Assembly: GCF_019649055.1 (NCBI RefSeq)
Contig: NW_026570495.1
Location: 1 to 64,000, forward strand
Length of the DNA: 64,000 nt
Direction of reading: 5' to 3'
DNA from: Paramacrobiotus metropolitanus
Taxonomy: Eukaryota > Tardigrada > Eutardigrada > Parachela > Macrobiotidae
Under the pieces are notes generated by a model. The model did not search any database, was not told the DNA's origin, and saw only the letters and a list, made by a program, of their open reading frames with translations. The position numbers and the translations under genes were made by a program. Shown here in pieces: positions 37,082 to 50,175 of this stretch. Numbering within the stretch: the stretch's first letter is position 1; each line of letters starts with the position of its first letter.

Positions 37082-38930
37082 CAGAGAGCGGTTCGTCAAG
37101 CTCCGATCAGTTTTGAGCGTCAAATGAACTCTGCTTCGTTGTCAATAATTACGCTTGACCTTTCGTTTCGCTTACAAAGTTACGCTATTACTGTTGCTGT
37201 ATTTGTGCGCTAAAACTTCGCCAATTTGCCGGATTTTTAGTATAATTAATTTAAAAATTTCCGCTCAGCTTTGTGAATTATTTTGAAAAACACTTTTTGG
37301 TACCGTCAATCTCGTTAACTAGTTTGGTGAAGCTGCTATTGAAGTTATGCTTTTTTTATTCTGAAATTCACTTTCAGTTTTTGATCACAAGAGTAAACTT
37401 GTTTCTCTCTAAAAGTATTTGCTTATGTCAGCTTCGCTTTATCTTGAGCAGAATATTTTTCGTAACCGCCAAGTTTCTCAACTGGTATGGTAAGTTTAAT
37501 ATCCGCTACATATTCCGCTGTTAAATATCTGTATTCGCCTTTTGCGTACTGTCAGTTTCCGTCAAGTTGGCCGAAAATGCTAAACATTATCGTTTCGTTT
37601 CGGAAATCTTATTATGTAGTTTGCGAACTCTAGATGTTTTTCCGGAGTGTTGATTGCAAGCTGCGCGAGGTTGATGCTAAAAGCGGAGGATGGACAACTT
37701 GGCTCAGCTACCGAAAGGAGGCCTTAATAGAAACAAGGATCTACAGATACCTTAATTAAAAATTGTACTTACTGTTGTTAATCACATATCAAGCGTGGAC
37801 GCACTGTATGTTTACGAACATTCCTTTCTATTCTGTTCTGCCGTATATTATTAATTTATCGTTAAGACATTTGATACATACAGCTGTTTAAACAACAGTA
37901 GTACTCGTACAGCTCTTACGGGTACTTTGCATTCTGTTGGACGAAAAAGCATGTGACTTTAATAATTAATAACGGCATTAAATTTTTATTTGCTGAATGT
38001 TAGGTTTGCGCATCGACTGTTCCGTAAGAACGATAATTCAACGGCAAATTATGGCAACACCATTTCTGCAATGTGAGAGGGTAGCCTGACTAAAATAAAC
38101 TGCAAATATACTGTACATAGATTCGTAGAACACAAAACACTGGTTACTATGTATAAGTACAGGGAACATTTGTTTATTTTTGCCTGGAAAATTATTCGGT
38201 GTATGCGAATGTGCTGTGTGTTGTAATTAACTACATCGACCACTACCGAGCTAAATTATCAATCACTACCGGAAGCAGATCTAAGGCTGTATAGGTGGCA
38301 TATTATCTACGTAACAACAAGGAACTTGTAGCGCACATCTAGCAGCATTCATAATTAAATTTTGTTTTTTTTTCACAGATAGTGAGATCAACATGCTCGG
38401 TGCAGGCCTGATAAATATCATACGAATATGATGTCTAGCACGAATCATACAAATAGGTCTTATAAATTGGAAGTGCGCCATGCTTTGCTTACGTTAAGTC
38501 ATTTCTTTAAACTAAATTCATGAGAGTTTTGCTTCGGACAAATACGTTCATAGTGACTTCATACATTCATATAGTAATCCTTACAGGAGCATTGCATATA
38601 AAACAGGCCTATTTGAAAATTGCACAATTATACTTTTAATGTGCGGAATTTTGAAAATCTGTAGTGGCTGTGTATTTACAGTCCGTACAGAAACATTAGT
38701 AATAATGTCAAAACTATATAAGCATGTCACAAATACACAATTAGTACATGCAAGCAAAACCCATGGTAATGACTGATGATTGCTCGTTGATGTTGTTCTG
38801 ATGATTGACTGATGACTGATGATTGCATAGTTAGTAATACTTAGTTAATGTAATTCTCCAGGCTGGCAGTTATTTGTTAGTTTATTAAAGTATTTCGTAT
38901 AAAGTGACGCTAATGAGTAATGCCGGACGC
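37082..38930. other. A1 to B1 spacer
   Basis: AT-rich, no gene. A short GATTGACTGATGACTGAT-type microsatellite lies at 38768-38826. Confidence 0.35.
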
Positions 38931-38934
38931 AAAC

Positions 38935-39165
38935 AGCGCAGCGCATTTTGAGGCAGCGCCACCTGGTTACTTACGAGTAGAAACCGTTGCAACTTCCGGT
39001 ATGACTTCATCCGGCTGTTTGTGTTGCCGTGCGTCTCTAATCTATCGGTTGCAATGTTCAGTGCATATTCCTAATGATTGCCGATAAACTATGGTATGGT
39101 GGCTAGACCAACCCGGCTATACCACGTAAAGGTAAGAGCTGACGGGAGCCAACCATGAAAAAAGG
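38935..39165 (+). promoter_or_regulatory. B-type upstream block of B1
   Basis: Conserved in all five B genes. Order of motifs: GGCAGCGCCACCTGG, GCAACTTCCGG, ACTATGGTATGGTGGCTAG, then GAGCCAACCATGAAA at a TATA-like position about 370 bases before the ATG. Confidence 0.5.
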
Positions 39166-39520
39166 GAGAAATCAAATATTGGGATTCACCATAATTTACT
39201 TATAGAACGTACGAGTAAACCGGCACACTAAAATTAGTTGTATTACCGCTATTGATTTTCATGAAATGGTGGTTTAAATCACTAGTTAGTAGCTATTCTG
39301 TACTGTACACCGACCAACGCTGTTATTTCCAGGACTGACGGGAATCATTTACTGCATTACAAGCACCGTCTGACTCATAACCGTTAGTCCCATTTTATAT
39401 ATCTGGAGAGCTCTAATCTAGACTCTACCGCCTTCGTTGAACGTTTCAACGTGCGCTGTTCGAGAATTTTGCTGGTTCCTCGTAAAAGATTGACAGTGCA
39501 CTGTACATTATATCCGAAAA

Positions 39521-40951
39521 ATGTGGCTGCGCAAAGTCGGACATCGTCTTGTAAGATCCCAAGCGGTGCTTGTTTTCGCAGTCAGCAACATGTTGGTTTC
39601 CGGAGTGGCCACTGCCCTTGTCGTCCTGGCAGCTGGGCGTGAGTAGTGTCATTCTGATTTAAAAAATTATAAAATTTTGCTCTGTAACTGCTCGGTCAGC
39701 GGCAAAATAGAAGTCACAGCCGTGAAGAAGTTCAGCCGTCTTCGAAATTACGAGCACTAATGTGTATGAAAAGTTTAGATTGGGGCAAAATCAATGCGAG
39801 GGGGAAGTTTACAGTAAATGCATGTAGCAAGCAGCTTCTTTATAAGCATTTTGAATAACTGAATTACTTACTAAAATTTTGCCAAACGTTGTTGGTTGCA
39901 TTGGCATAGGGACTAGAGGCAATTTAATAATAAACATGTATGATCTAAATTATATTATTGTTTAGGCCGCCAGCCAGCATGAACCTTTCTGTTTAAGTCA
40001 AATTTAGCCGCGTAGACCGCAAAGCCCTCACTCAATCTTGAAAAATTCAAAAAATGCTGATTACAATTTACCAGAGGTCAATACAAACTCAGAAAGGTGT
40101 CGGGTTCTTGGATAATACGGCCGCTGCATCTGCAATGCGGGTGTGCCGATATGGCAGCCCGCCTCAGTGGCATCTCTTGATTTGTAAATTGTACGAGTAT
40201 TCAGTTTTTCAGACTTTGCAAAATCCTCCCACTAATTATTAAAACTATGGTTTGTTCTACAGTTTCCACTGGTTGGTGTTGGTCGTACCCGGATCTCACA
40301 AGTCTGCACTTGATGATGCTGGTGCGCTCATTGCTTTACAGCACCATAGGTACGGCAGCTTATTCCGGAGCGTTTTGCAACTACAAATGTGAGAAGCACT
40401 TAACTGCCCAGGATCGCAAGAAGGCCGGCCGGTATTTTGCCTTTGTGATCTTCATCGATGCAGTATTACTCCTCTGCTTCGTGTTTCACCTGTATGACCT
40501 CGTACACTTCCGCCGATGCGTGAGTGCTCGCTCCTGGTTGCCACTTGATTTAGCAGGGGTGTGCTGCGCATCTTCGGAGCCTAATCTTTACCGAGCATAC
40601 GTAAACTTTGGTTGGATGTACTTTCTGATTTACGGCATCTGCTTGGCTAACGCCCTCTTCTCCATTGTTCTGAGCGTGATTATTCGGCATAAGATGGGTA
40701 CAAAGACAAGCACTGTGGTTGGAGCTAAGGATAATGAAAATGGTGGAACAGACATTACAGAGAAAGATATTAGTACTGTAAAGAACCCGGGGATGGATGA
40801 TCTGGTGGATAGCAAAGACCCTCGCGGCCGCTTGTTGTGTACTGAATGTGAAACCGAACGGAAGACCCGGTGCAAGGAGAATCAAAGTCAGAATCTCCCG
40901 GAAGTCAAAGAACTGCTCGCTAGCGAGCAAGCAGCAGCGGCCGAAGCTTAA
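39521..40951 (+). CDS. B1: B-type tetraspan membrane protein with CxxC tail
   Basis: Family not recognised. Exon 1 39521-39638 (118 bp; MWLRKVGHRLVRSQ then helix 1 VFAVSNMLVSGVATALVVL) ends phase 1 at GGGC|GTGAGT. Exon 2 is 40263-40951. Order: GWCWSYPD; helix 2 to AYSGAFC; loop NYKCEKHLTAQDRKKAGRYF; helix 3 VIFIDAVLLLCFVFHLY; loop FRRC...VCC; YVNFGWMYF leading into helix 4 IYGICLANALFSIVLSVII; a charged tail with LLCTECETER and a Glu/Gln/Ala-rich end. About 269 residues. The 624-bp intron has a CTACAG acceptor. Intact. Confidence 0.68.
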
Positions 40952-41637
40952 TGCATTCCCTAACGAGTTCGCGGACGAGATTCTGGACTGACGCAATAAA
41001 TGAAGGCTTGCTGAGGTTTTGTTGAAGTTCATTGAAAGGTTAATCCTGGCTTAGATTGCACGGTTTGTATGGATTTCATACTTCCGGGCGAAATTAATTC
41101 ATTAATATTAGAATTCATCAACATCATTTAGGCACTTTGCAGTCAAACAATTTAATTATCAAAGACATTGCTGCTGATCGATCACCAGAAAAATGTATAA
41201 GTCCTTCCGTGTTACTGTATTTCGCTGCACAGTATGTACGAGTGTGTTCTGTTTATTTAATCGTAAGAAATAATAAACCACCCGAAACGATTCGCGACAA
41301 CATCGTCTAACCAGTAATCATGAGACCGAGCGTGGAATAACACAGTAGCATATAAATTTGTATTCAGAAAATACTAAGACAAGTTAGACAACTAAAACAT
41401 ACTGCAGAACAAAGAACATTTGGTTTTATATTTACAAATATATTATATTCGTACAAATATATAGAAAGATTATTGAGTGCAAATTTTTTTCACAATTATT
41501 ATGTAAATGCACGAGTTTTGCTCACTGAGAAACACTCAAATGAAGAAAATATCCCAGTTACCCCGGGGTAAGATTAATTAAATGATTAACTGCAACGGCA
41601 CAGTGTCTATGTTGACACTTCTGACAGAGATAAACAA
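40952..41637. other. B1 to B2 spacer
   Basis: 3' flank of B1, AT-rich, no gene seen. Confidence 0.35.
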
Positions 41638-41860
41638 CGTAGCGCATATCCGGCATTTGGCTACGGAGTAGTGGGAACCGCTGCAACTTCCGGCATTACT
41701 CTAGCCGGCCGTTCAGGTTGTTGTCCCTCTCTAACCTAACGGTGTGCAGTACTGCTCATTTCTTATGATTTCCGGTAAACTATGGTATGGCGGCCAGACC
41801 AACCGTGGCTGTAGGACGTAAGGGTTAGATTTAACGAGAGCCAACTATAAAACAGGGCAG
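41638..41860 (+). promoter_or_regulatory. B-type upstream block of B2, with TATA box
   Basis: Same block as upstream of B1: GCAACTTCCGG, GTAAACTATGGTATGGCGG, GAGAGCCAACTATAAAACAG. Here the TATA-like site is a full TATAAAA (41846-41852). The other copies carry degenerate versions, so this copy best shows the presumed core promoter. It lies about 450 bases before the ATG, implying a long leader or a leader intron. Confidence 0.5.
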
Positions 41861-42064
41861 CAATTAATATCGGAATGTACCATAAACCGAGTGGGTCTGG
41901 TCGAACTCACAGGTGCCATTCCCGAAATGTAAAGCAGGAGGTACGAGTATACCCGCTAACCCGCGCACCAAAATCTGATGCATGTATACCTATTCTATTG
42001 ATTTCATTAGATGATGATTTAAATCTCTGGTTGCAAGCCATGTATTCCTACCGTCACTACTGTT

Positions 42065-42114
42065 GTTTCCACGATCGTGGAAACGATCGTTCCTGACAGT
42101 CGGACTGTCAGGAA
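42065..42114. repeat. two adjacent perfect palindromes in the B2 leader
   Basis: GTTTCCACGATCGTGGAAAC (42065-42084) is a 20-bp palindrome. TTCCTGACAGTC, one base, then its complement (42090-42114) forms a second. Other B copies have only one simple form of this sequence. Confidence 0.7.
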
Positions 42115-42297
42115 TCGGTTAATACATTGTAAGCATGACGTCTGACTCATAACCGTCTTACTCAAAATCCCATCTCCTGTATCTTGGAAGGCTGTCTAAT
42201 CTGGATTCCACTACTTTCCTGTCAACGTGCACTATTCGAGAACTTTAGTGGTTCCTCGTGACAATTAATACAATAATCTCTACATTTAGTCCTCACA

Positions 42298-44054
42298 ATG
42301 TGGCTGCAAACAGAAGGACATCGCCTTGTAAGATCTCACGATGTACTTTTCTTGGCAGTCAGTAACCTGGTGGTCTCGGGAGTGACCGTTGTCCTAATCT
42401 TCCTGACAGCCGGGCGTGAGTATTGCCATTCCGATTTTAAAAAGTAGCTCTGTAGCCCGGAACGGGTGACTAGAAATCAAGTGTAATCGATAGAGTTTCT
42501 GTCTGTAAAAGTTTACCATCATTAGAATTACTACTGTTACTATTTCGGTAATTCCTGTAAAACAGTTTAGATTAGAGCAAAATGAATGTTACGTGGGGAA
42601 GTAATAATTTCAAATACTCGTAAATCTATGTACAGAGCACGCAGGTGTCTCGTACATCGTTATAATTATGTATTTCCACAGGAGGATAGAGATTTACTTC
42701 CACAGGAGGATAGAGGTTTTGGTTGTTTTTTATGTTTATTTTGACTGCAAAGTAGAGTATCCGCGCTTGCACTTTATTTTACCAGTGAATTACCGTATCA
42801 ACAGCTGAAATCCTGCGAAATTTTGTTAATGCAAATAGAGGCGGTTTAATAATAATGAACAGTATATTAATGTTGTTTAAGCGGCTAGCCTAAATCGTCT
42901 TATTGAGATCAATCCTAGCCGTGCAGGCGATTACACAGTCCTTACGCGACCTAGATAAATTAAAAAAAGGCAGATAAATTACAATTTACATACATATTAT
43001 TAATATTCAAAGATTCACAAACGGCGCGCTAAGACTGGTGTCGGGTCCTCACTCTCAGCTAATGCGGCCGTTACAGTTGCAGTGCGATCCCACCTCAAGT
43101 GTACAGTCATGTTCTCGCCCAGAATAATACCTTTTTTAATAAATTTGTACGGATATCGACTATGCTGTTGCAGATAGATCTTCTGTTACATTTACCGGTA
43201 CGTCATACATGTACAAAACCCTAAAGCCGTTCTCACACTTTGCGAAAAGTAGCCGCTAATCGGTTTGCTCTGCAGTTTTCGCTGACTGGTCCTGGTCCGG
43301 CTGGTCGAATTCGGCGTCCCGGGATTTCTTCCGCCTGCATATCTTCGTGCTAATGTACCCGCTGAATTACGGCAGCTTGGGCGTCAAAGCTTATTCCGGA
43401 AAGTTCTGCAACTACAAATGCGAGAAGCACTTAACAGCCGGGGATCGCGGGAACGCCCGGCAGTATTTTGACCGGGTGTTCAACATCAATGCATTGGCGC
43501 TCGTCACCTTAGTGCCTGAACTGTACCACTTCGTATCCTTCCGCCTGTGCATGAGTACCCACACGGGGCTTAACTCAACACAGGAGTGCTGGTTCGGCGC
43601 CGGTGCTAATGGTACTGGTGCTGATGCTGGTGGGTCATCGGCTTCGAAGCCTCACCGAGCATTCGTGGACTTTGGCTACATGTACATTCTGATAGACGGC
43701 ATCCACATGGCGAATGCTCTCTTCTCCATGGCTATGAGCACAATGATTATGCGTAAGATGGACACAAAGAAAACCACCGTGGATGGGAACGGAGATCATG
43801 AAAATGTTGGCAGTTCGGAGGCCGGCACTGGAAGAAACCAAGGGATGGATAGGAAAGACACCGATGGCCCTCTGCTGTGTATCGTGTGTGAAAGTGAAAG
43901 GATGACCCGGCAAAAGGAGAAGCAAAGACAGAAGAATCTCCAAGAAATCAACGAAGAGATCGTTAGATTGCAAGCCCTACTGGTATCAGCTGAAGCCCTG
44001 AAACGCAGGTATGCTCTCTTACCTATAGCGGACGGGAATCCCGGGTTGAATTGA
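42298..44054 (+). CDS. B2: B-type tetraspan membrane protein with CxxC tail
   Basis: Exon 1 42298-42415 (MWLQTEGHRLVRSHD; helix 1 LAVSNLVVSGVTVVLIFLTA), donor GTGAGT in phase 1. Exon 2 43276-44054 after a TCTGCAG acceptor. Features: DWSWSGW, AYSGKFCNYKCEKHLTAGD, helix 3 NINALALVTLVPELYHFV, FRLCMSTHT, a loop enlarged by a Gly/Ala-rich insert (GAGANGTGADAGG), RAFVDFGYMYILI, helix 4 MANALFSMAMSTMIM, tail LLCIVCESERMTRQKEKQRQ followed by a coiled-coil-like Leu/Glu segment. About 298 residues. Intact; closest to B3. Function unknown. Confidence 0.68.
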
Positions 44055-46027
44055 ATACGCTGAACTGGCTGAAGTGCTGTTTCCGTTGAAGTGCTGTTGT
44101 AGTTCTAATTACCTGGGCTTACACTGCGTGTTTTGCCCAGATCGCTTAAATTCGTGCGGAATAATGCAGTTAACATATTATGATGCGTGGTCGAAGTTAG
44201 CAAACTTATTTACAATGACAATATCTTGGTACACGAAAAGTACAAAATATTGGTTTTGTTTCGCTATACAATATGTATATGGTCTGTTAATCTGTATATG
44301 GTCTGGTTTAAGGGATTACAGTTATCTGCAATATTATGATCTATGATGGTTATGAATACCTGTAATATTATCGATGTACGAGTATTTGTGAATTGTACTT
44401 ACGGTTACTATGAGTGGACGCGCAAAATATATAGCCGTAAATCCGGCATCTTGGTTTCCCAAATAAATAATTCAGTGCCATTACTGAACTAAAGACTAAT
44501 AATACAAAGTAGATATCCGAGTAACTGATAATAAATAACCTGTATTATTTTCGCAACCAGTGCCGCTACGAAAACTCTGCAGATCAATCCCGCCCGATAG
44601 TTTCACCTCGAACACTTCGAAATATTTCGTGGACAACACCGTCTAATTCGAGCATAGTCTAAAAGATCAGCAGAAAAATTAATATTCAAAAATACCACGT
44701 TATACTCGTATCACTCTACGATACACCTGACTTGTGTCGATATTTCGTTGTTAGAATAACGCATGTGATTTGGTAACTATGTAATTAATGGCGACATAAA
44801 ATTCAGATATATATAACAATCCCACAGGCATGCATAGCGATTTTCTTGGCAGTCGTTCCAATAATTTACACTATAAAAAATGCTACACACAAAGCAATAA
44901 GTGCGCAAAACGAAAAGGTTACAGCGGAATACATACTATAGACGCATCAGCAGACGTTGCATGTCAGCTGTTCCGGACGAATCCCCTCATCAATGGACGA
45001 ATACCGAATTTATGAAAACATTCCAAAATTATAAAAGTACTAGCAGGAAACCGATTTGTTGATTGATGGACAATTCTCCATTTGACTGTTATTGGTGAGC
45101 GAAGCTCGCTTTGTGCCTACTAATTTACCTATCTCAGTCACTGATAATTATTACTAATAATAGTATTGTGGTCGACTGGTAGTGGTCGACTCCCGCAATT
45201 TTTATCGTACTGTTTAAGAATTTTGCAAGCTCACTGCTCTATAATAGCCGGTGAGGCACAGTGCATGTGCGCATGGGCCGGGCATGGCGAAATTAATGAA
45301 CCAATAATTTGACAACTGCGCAGAATTTAAACAACAACGTAAAATTTGCAACCAACAAATAATAAACAACGTAAACACAGGAATAAGGAAAACAATTATT
45401 TTCATGTGGTATGGTCAATGGGCGTGGTGAAAACAAAACTTAAAAGTAACTTCTACACTGTGCTGTAACCAATGGGCAATGCACCGCATGATTCGCATCA
45501 TTACGGTTTAGCGATACTGAACAGTGAACAACCTGTACGAGGCCAGTTTAACTTCAATAATAAATCAAATAACTTCGATAATTTTACTTTGATAATGTCT
45601 TCTGCAACGGGGATCGGACGAGCCCCCTTACGCATACGACAAGATGACACAAGAACAATACTCGTATATTAAACCGACTAAAATAATTATGTTGGTACTA
45701 AGGTTCACAAGAACGCTTCACATACCGGAAGCCTATATGAAAACTGCTAAATTTTAACTTTTTATTTACTGAAATTAGAAAATCTGTATTGGTTGTGAAT
45801 TACAGTTTGCACAGGAACATAATTTATAAACACATTGATAATGCAGAAGTACACCCTTGTGATGGCTGTCGGCTGACGATTGGTCATAAGCGCAGTATGT
45901 AATACTTAATATAATGATATACGCTTGCAATTATGAATCAGTTGGCTAAAGTACGAGTATTTTGTCTGTTGGTGCATGTATTTTGTTGTTAAATTTTCTC
46001 TGGTATGTCAATGTCTGTATTGACTTT
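44055..46027. other. B2 3' flank, duplicated downstream of B3
   Basis: 44.08-44.75 kb matches 49.33-49.98 kb, and 44.75-45.35 kb matches about 52.09-52.75 kb, so the whole B2 unit including spacer was duplicated to give B3. No gene. Confidence 0.5.
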
Positions 46028-46278
46028 AGTGACGTAGCGCATAATTCCTACGCAGCGCCAACTGGCTACGTAGTAGTTGGAAACTTGGAACCACTGGAAC
46101 TTCCGGACTTACTTTAGCCGGCCGATCGTGTTGCCGTCCCTCTCTCATCTGTCGATTGCAGTTTTGTATACTTCTATTTTTGTAATTACCGGTAAAACTA
46201 TGGTATGGTGGCTAGGCCAACCATGGATATGCCACGTGAAGTTTAGATTTGACGAGAGCCAACCATGAAACAGGGCGG
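46028..46278 (+). promoter_or_regulatory. B-type upstream block of B3
   Basis: CAGCGCCAACTGGCTACGTA, GGAACTTCCGG, AAACTATGGTATGGTGGCTA, GAGAGCCAACCATGAAACAG. It is immediately followed by the hAT insertion. Confidence 0.5.
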
Positions 46279-46286
46279 CTATTAAG

Positions 46287-47293
46287 CAATGATGTCCCGT
46301 TTTTTTCACGGGCTCGGTAAATCACGGGAAATTCCCGCACCCCGCACCCGCTTTTGGCTCGGAAGCGGTAGCGGGAGGCTTTCTGCTCGGATCGGGTGCG
46401 GTCGGGAATATAGCCTGATTGGTACGCCCGCCCGCTACTCGTTTCTTTGAATTTTCTAGCAATTTTCTGCTAACTTAGTGGCTCAGGTTCAAAGCGAATC
46501 CAGTTGCGATACAGCAACTCCAGTCTCCTCCTCGCAAGGTGGCTTCGAGTACCGTATCTGTAACCGTGGCCGCGGCAAACCAATTTCGGAAACCGTTTAT
46601 TTCGAAATGTTCACTTTGGAAACCATTAACATCCGGAAATCACACATTTCGGAAACCAATCAAGAAACAAAAGAAAACATAATAAGAATAACAAAGGAAT
46701 TCATAAAAAAATAACAGCTTAAGGAAGCATAAAAATCTAAGAAAAGTTTAGAAAAATAAGAGAAGCTGAGAAACAAATGACAAAAATAGGAAAACTTAAA
46801 AAGCCTAATAAAAGCTAAGGAACCTAACGTAACATAAGATTAATACGAGTACAGCAGCCGTGTATCAAAATTTAATAAGCGGCGGCTAGCTACGTAGCTC
46901 CTGTGACGCAAACGTCGGTTTCGAAAGAAAATCGAATAGTTGATGGCGATAATATATTTACGGCAATTGTATAATTTGAAAGGGCGGATGCCGTTCTAAC
47001 AAATTTATAATTACGAGCCAAGCTCAGTTTTTTTTGAAAAGTAAAAGTAAGATTTAGCATGCAGGTCTAGTCTTTTAGAAAATGCCTATCCATTAAACTT
47101 TTCGACGAAACTTTACACCAAAAATTTTGTAATAAATTTGTAACAATTATTAAAATTATTGATTCATTGAAAATCGGGAATCAGAGCGGGTTGCGGGGCG
47201 GTCCGAGCGCTCGGGTGCGGGAGCGGGTGCGGGAAAGTTTTTGATCGTGAAAGTGCGGTCGGGACTTGAAAAACTGCAAACGGGACATCACTG
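46287..47293. mobile_element. non-autonomous hAT element in the B3 5' region
   Basis: 1,007 bp with 8-bp target duplication CTATTAAG (46279-46286 and 47294-47301). Inverted termini are CAATGATGTCCCGTTT on the left and the complement of CAGTGATGTCCCGTTT on the right, the classical hAT form. Subterminal regions are GC-rich with CGGGTGCGGG-like motifs in inverted orientation. A 78-codon frame (46478-46714) could be a remnant of a transposase exon. Placed just after the TATA-like site of B3. Confidence 0.85.
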
Positions 47294-47687
47294 CTATTAA
47301 GTAATGGGATGTACCATAATCCAGGTGGGTCTTGTGGAACTTATAGGTGTCCTTCCTGAAATACACTGTAGGACGTACGAATATGTATACCCGCGCACTA
47401 TATATCAGCACTATTGATTACTGTGAGATGGTGGTTTAATCTCTACTCTAGCTGGTCGCTCTGATTCCGGCCGTCGCTGTTATTTCCAGGACTGTCAGGA
47501 ATTGCTTATTTCATTGTCAGCGAAATGTTTGCACGCAGAGTATGATCGTTTCACTCGTAGTCTCATTTCCTGTATCTGGGAAGGTTTAGTCTAGGTTCTA
47601 CTGCTTTCCTACTAACGTGAAAAATTCGAGGATTTTAGTGGTTCCCTGTGAATATTAACAAACCTCGCTCTACATTTTACCCCAAAA

Positions 47688-49357
47688 ATGTGGGTGCGAA
47701 AACTAGGAGACCGTCTTGTAAGATCGCACGATGTGCTTTTCTTAGCAGTTAGCAACGTGGTGGCCGCCGGAGTAACCCTTGTCTTCGACATCCTTGCAGC
47801 CGGTCGTGAGTACTGCCATTCTGATTTTTTTTTAAATTAACCACTTGGTCAAAGGGCGACTAGAAATCGGCATTATTCAATGTAGTACTACTAATAATCG
47901 AAAAGTTAAGCGTTACTGAAGTTACTATGATGTACGAGTATCACAGTTTTGGTGGTTGCTGCAAAGCGGTTTAGATTAGAGCAAAACGAATGGGCTTTTG
48001 GGGGGCGGAAACTTTCAGATAAATCTATATACTGTGAATTACGACAGCTAAAATTATGCAAAACTTTGTTAATTGCATTGGTATAGACGGTTTAACAATA
48101 TGTAAGCAGTATATCGTTAAATGTTGATTAAGCCGTCGGCATAAACCTTCTTGGTAAAATTAATCCTAACCGTGTAGACGATCGCCAAGTCCCTACTCGG
48201 CTTTGGGAAATGGAAAAAATGCAGATTACAGTTTACATATCGAATTATTATTAGCAGAAGAGTCGCAAACCGCGCGCTAAGACAGACCGGGTTCTTGACA
48301 AATACGGCCGTTGCAGGAGCAAAAGCGAGTGTGCCAATGTGACAGCCGACCTCCGGTGTGGTCAAGTTCTTGTCCATTAAAAACTTATTTTTGTTTGTAA
48401 ATTGTACGACTAAGCAGTTATAGATATAGATCTCTTTTGTAATTACATGAACAGTACCCTAAAGCCGTTCTTTGGTGAAAACCAGCCGATCGATTGATCT
48501 TTTGGTCTGCAGTTTTAACTGGCTGGTCATGGTCGTATCGGGATAACCAGGATTTCATCCGTATGCATATATTTCTGCTAGCCTACCCATTCCATTACGG
48601 CGGCATGGGCGCCCAGGCATATTCCGGAAAGTTTTGCAACTGCAAATGTGAGAAGCACTTAACGGCCCAGGATCGCCAGGACGCCGGGAACTATTTTAGC
48701 CATGTTCGCAACATCCATGCACTGGCGCTCATCACCTTATTGCCTGACATGTACCACCTCGTAACCTTCCGCCAGTGCATTAGCACCCAGATTGTGTCTA
48801 ATTCAACCGAGAAGTGCTGGTCATCGCTTTCGGATCTGGTTGTTCGCCGAGCATTCGTGGACTTTGGTGGCTTGTACATTCTGATGAGCTGCATCCACTT
48901 GGCCAACGCCCTCTTCTCCATTGTTATTTGTGAGGCTGTCTTGCATACGATAAATACGGAAAAACTTGGACAGGAAGATAATGGCATTACGAAGGAAGAG
49001 ACCGCTCAGACCAGTACTGGAAAAAATCAGGGGATCGATGACCCCGTGGATGGGAAAGACACTGGTGGCCCCCTGCTGTGTGTTGTGTGTGAAAATGAAA
49101 GGATGACCCGTCAAAAGGAGAAGCAAAGGCAGACGAATCTCCAGGAAATCAACGACGCTCGACGCAGGTATGCCGAAGGACAACGCAGGTATGCCGAAGC
49201 TCAACGCAGGTATGCCGAAGGTCAACGCAGGCATGCCGAAGCTCAACGCAGGTATGCCGAAGCTCAACGCAGGTATGCCGAAGCTCAACGCAAGTATGCT
49301 ATCTTAGCAGACCGGAATCCCGAGTCGAATGGAATACTCGCTGAAGTGCTGTTGTAG
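47688..49357 (+). CDS. B3: B-type tetraspan protein with heptad-repeat C terminus
   Basis: Exon 1 47688-47805 (MWVRKLGDRLVRSHD; helix 1 LAVSNVVAAGVTLVFDILAA), phase 1. Exon 2 48513-49357 after a TCTGCAG acceptor: GWSWSYRD, AYSGKFCNCKCEKHLTAQD, helix 3 IHALALITLLPDMYHLV, FRQCISTQI, RAFVDFGGLYILM, helix 4 LANALFSIVICEAVL, LLCVVCENERMTRQKEKQRQ. The tail then has seven tandem 7-residue units of the type RRYAEAQ (49.16-49.29 kb), encoded by a 21-bp minisatellite and probably helical. About 320 residues, the longest copy. Frame intact. Confidence 0.68.
49155..49295 (+). repeat. in-frame 21-bp coding minisatellite
   Basis: Seven units of CGCAGGTATGCCGAAGCTCAA-like sequence, small substitutions between units, all in frame in B3. 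Confidence 0.85.
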
Positions 49358-50061
49358 TTCTAACCCGGGCTCACACTGCGTGTTTTTTTTGCCTAGATCT
49401 CTTGATTTCGTGCGGAATAATGCAATTAACATTATAATGCATGGGCGACCGTAGTTAGTAAATTTATTTACAATGACACGAAAAGTACAAAATATTTGTG
49501 TTGTTTCGCATACAATATGTATATGATCTGTTTGTTTAACGGATAACAGTTATCTCCAATATTGTAATCTATGATGGTTATGAATACCTGTAATATTATC
49601 GATGTATTTGTGAATTATGCTTACAACTGCACCAGAAGTATCGTGGGGACGAGCAAAATAGCCATAAATCCGGCATCTTGGTTTCACAAATAAATAGTTA
49701 AGTGCCATTAGTGAACTAATCGTAAAGACTTAGTCCAGAGTACATATCAGAGTACCTGATAGTAAATAACCTGTATTATTTTCGCTACCAGTGCCAATAC
49801 GAAAAACCTATAGATAAAAGCCCGGCCGATAATTTCACCTCGAACCACTCGAAATTTTTCGCGAACAACACCGTCTAACCACCAAATCGAGCATAGTCTA
49901 AAGCATTAACACAAAAATTAATATTCAAAAATACCACGTAATACCACTCTCTAATGTACCAGATTTCTGTCGACATGATACAATATACTGCCCTTTCCTG
50001 TTTCCTGAATGACCTTGAAAACTAAGTTAATATACGTCAACTCGAAAACCAGAAGGGATTA
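49358..50061. other. B3 3' flank
   Basis: Homologous to the B2 3' flank until about 49.98 kb, where the match stops and foreign sequence begins. No gene. Confidence 0.45.
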
Positions 50062-50175
50062 CAGTGAAACCTGTCTGTCACATACACCGGTAAATACATA
50101 CACCTGGAAAATACATACGCGGAAAGTTTAACCGGTGCGTCCCATAGACAGTATTAATATAGCTCTGTGCAATAT

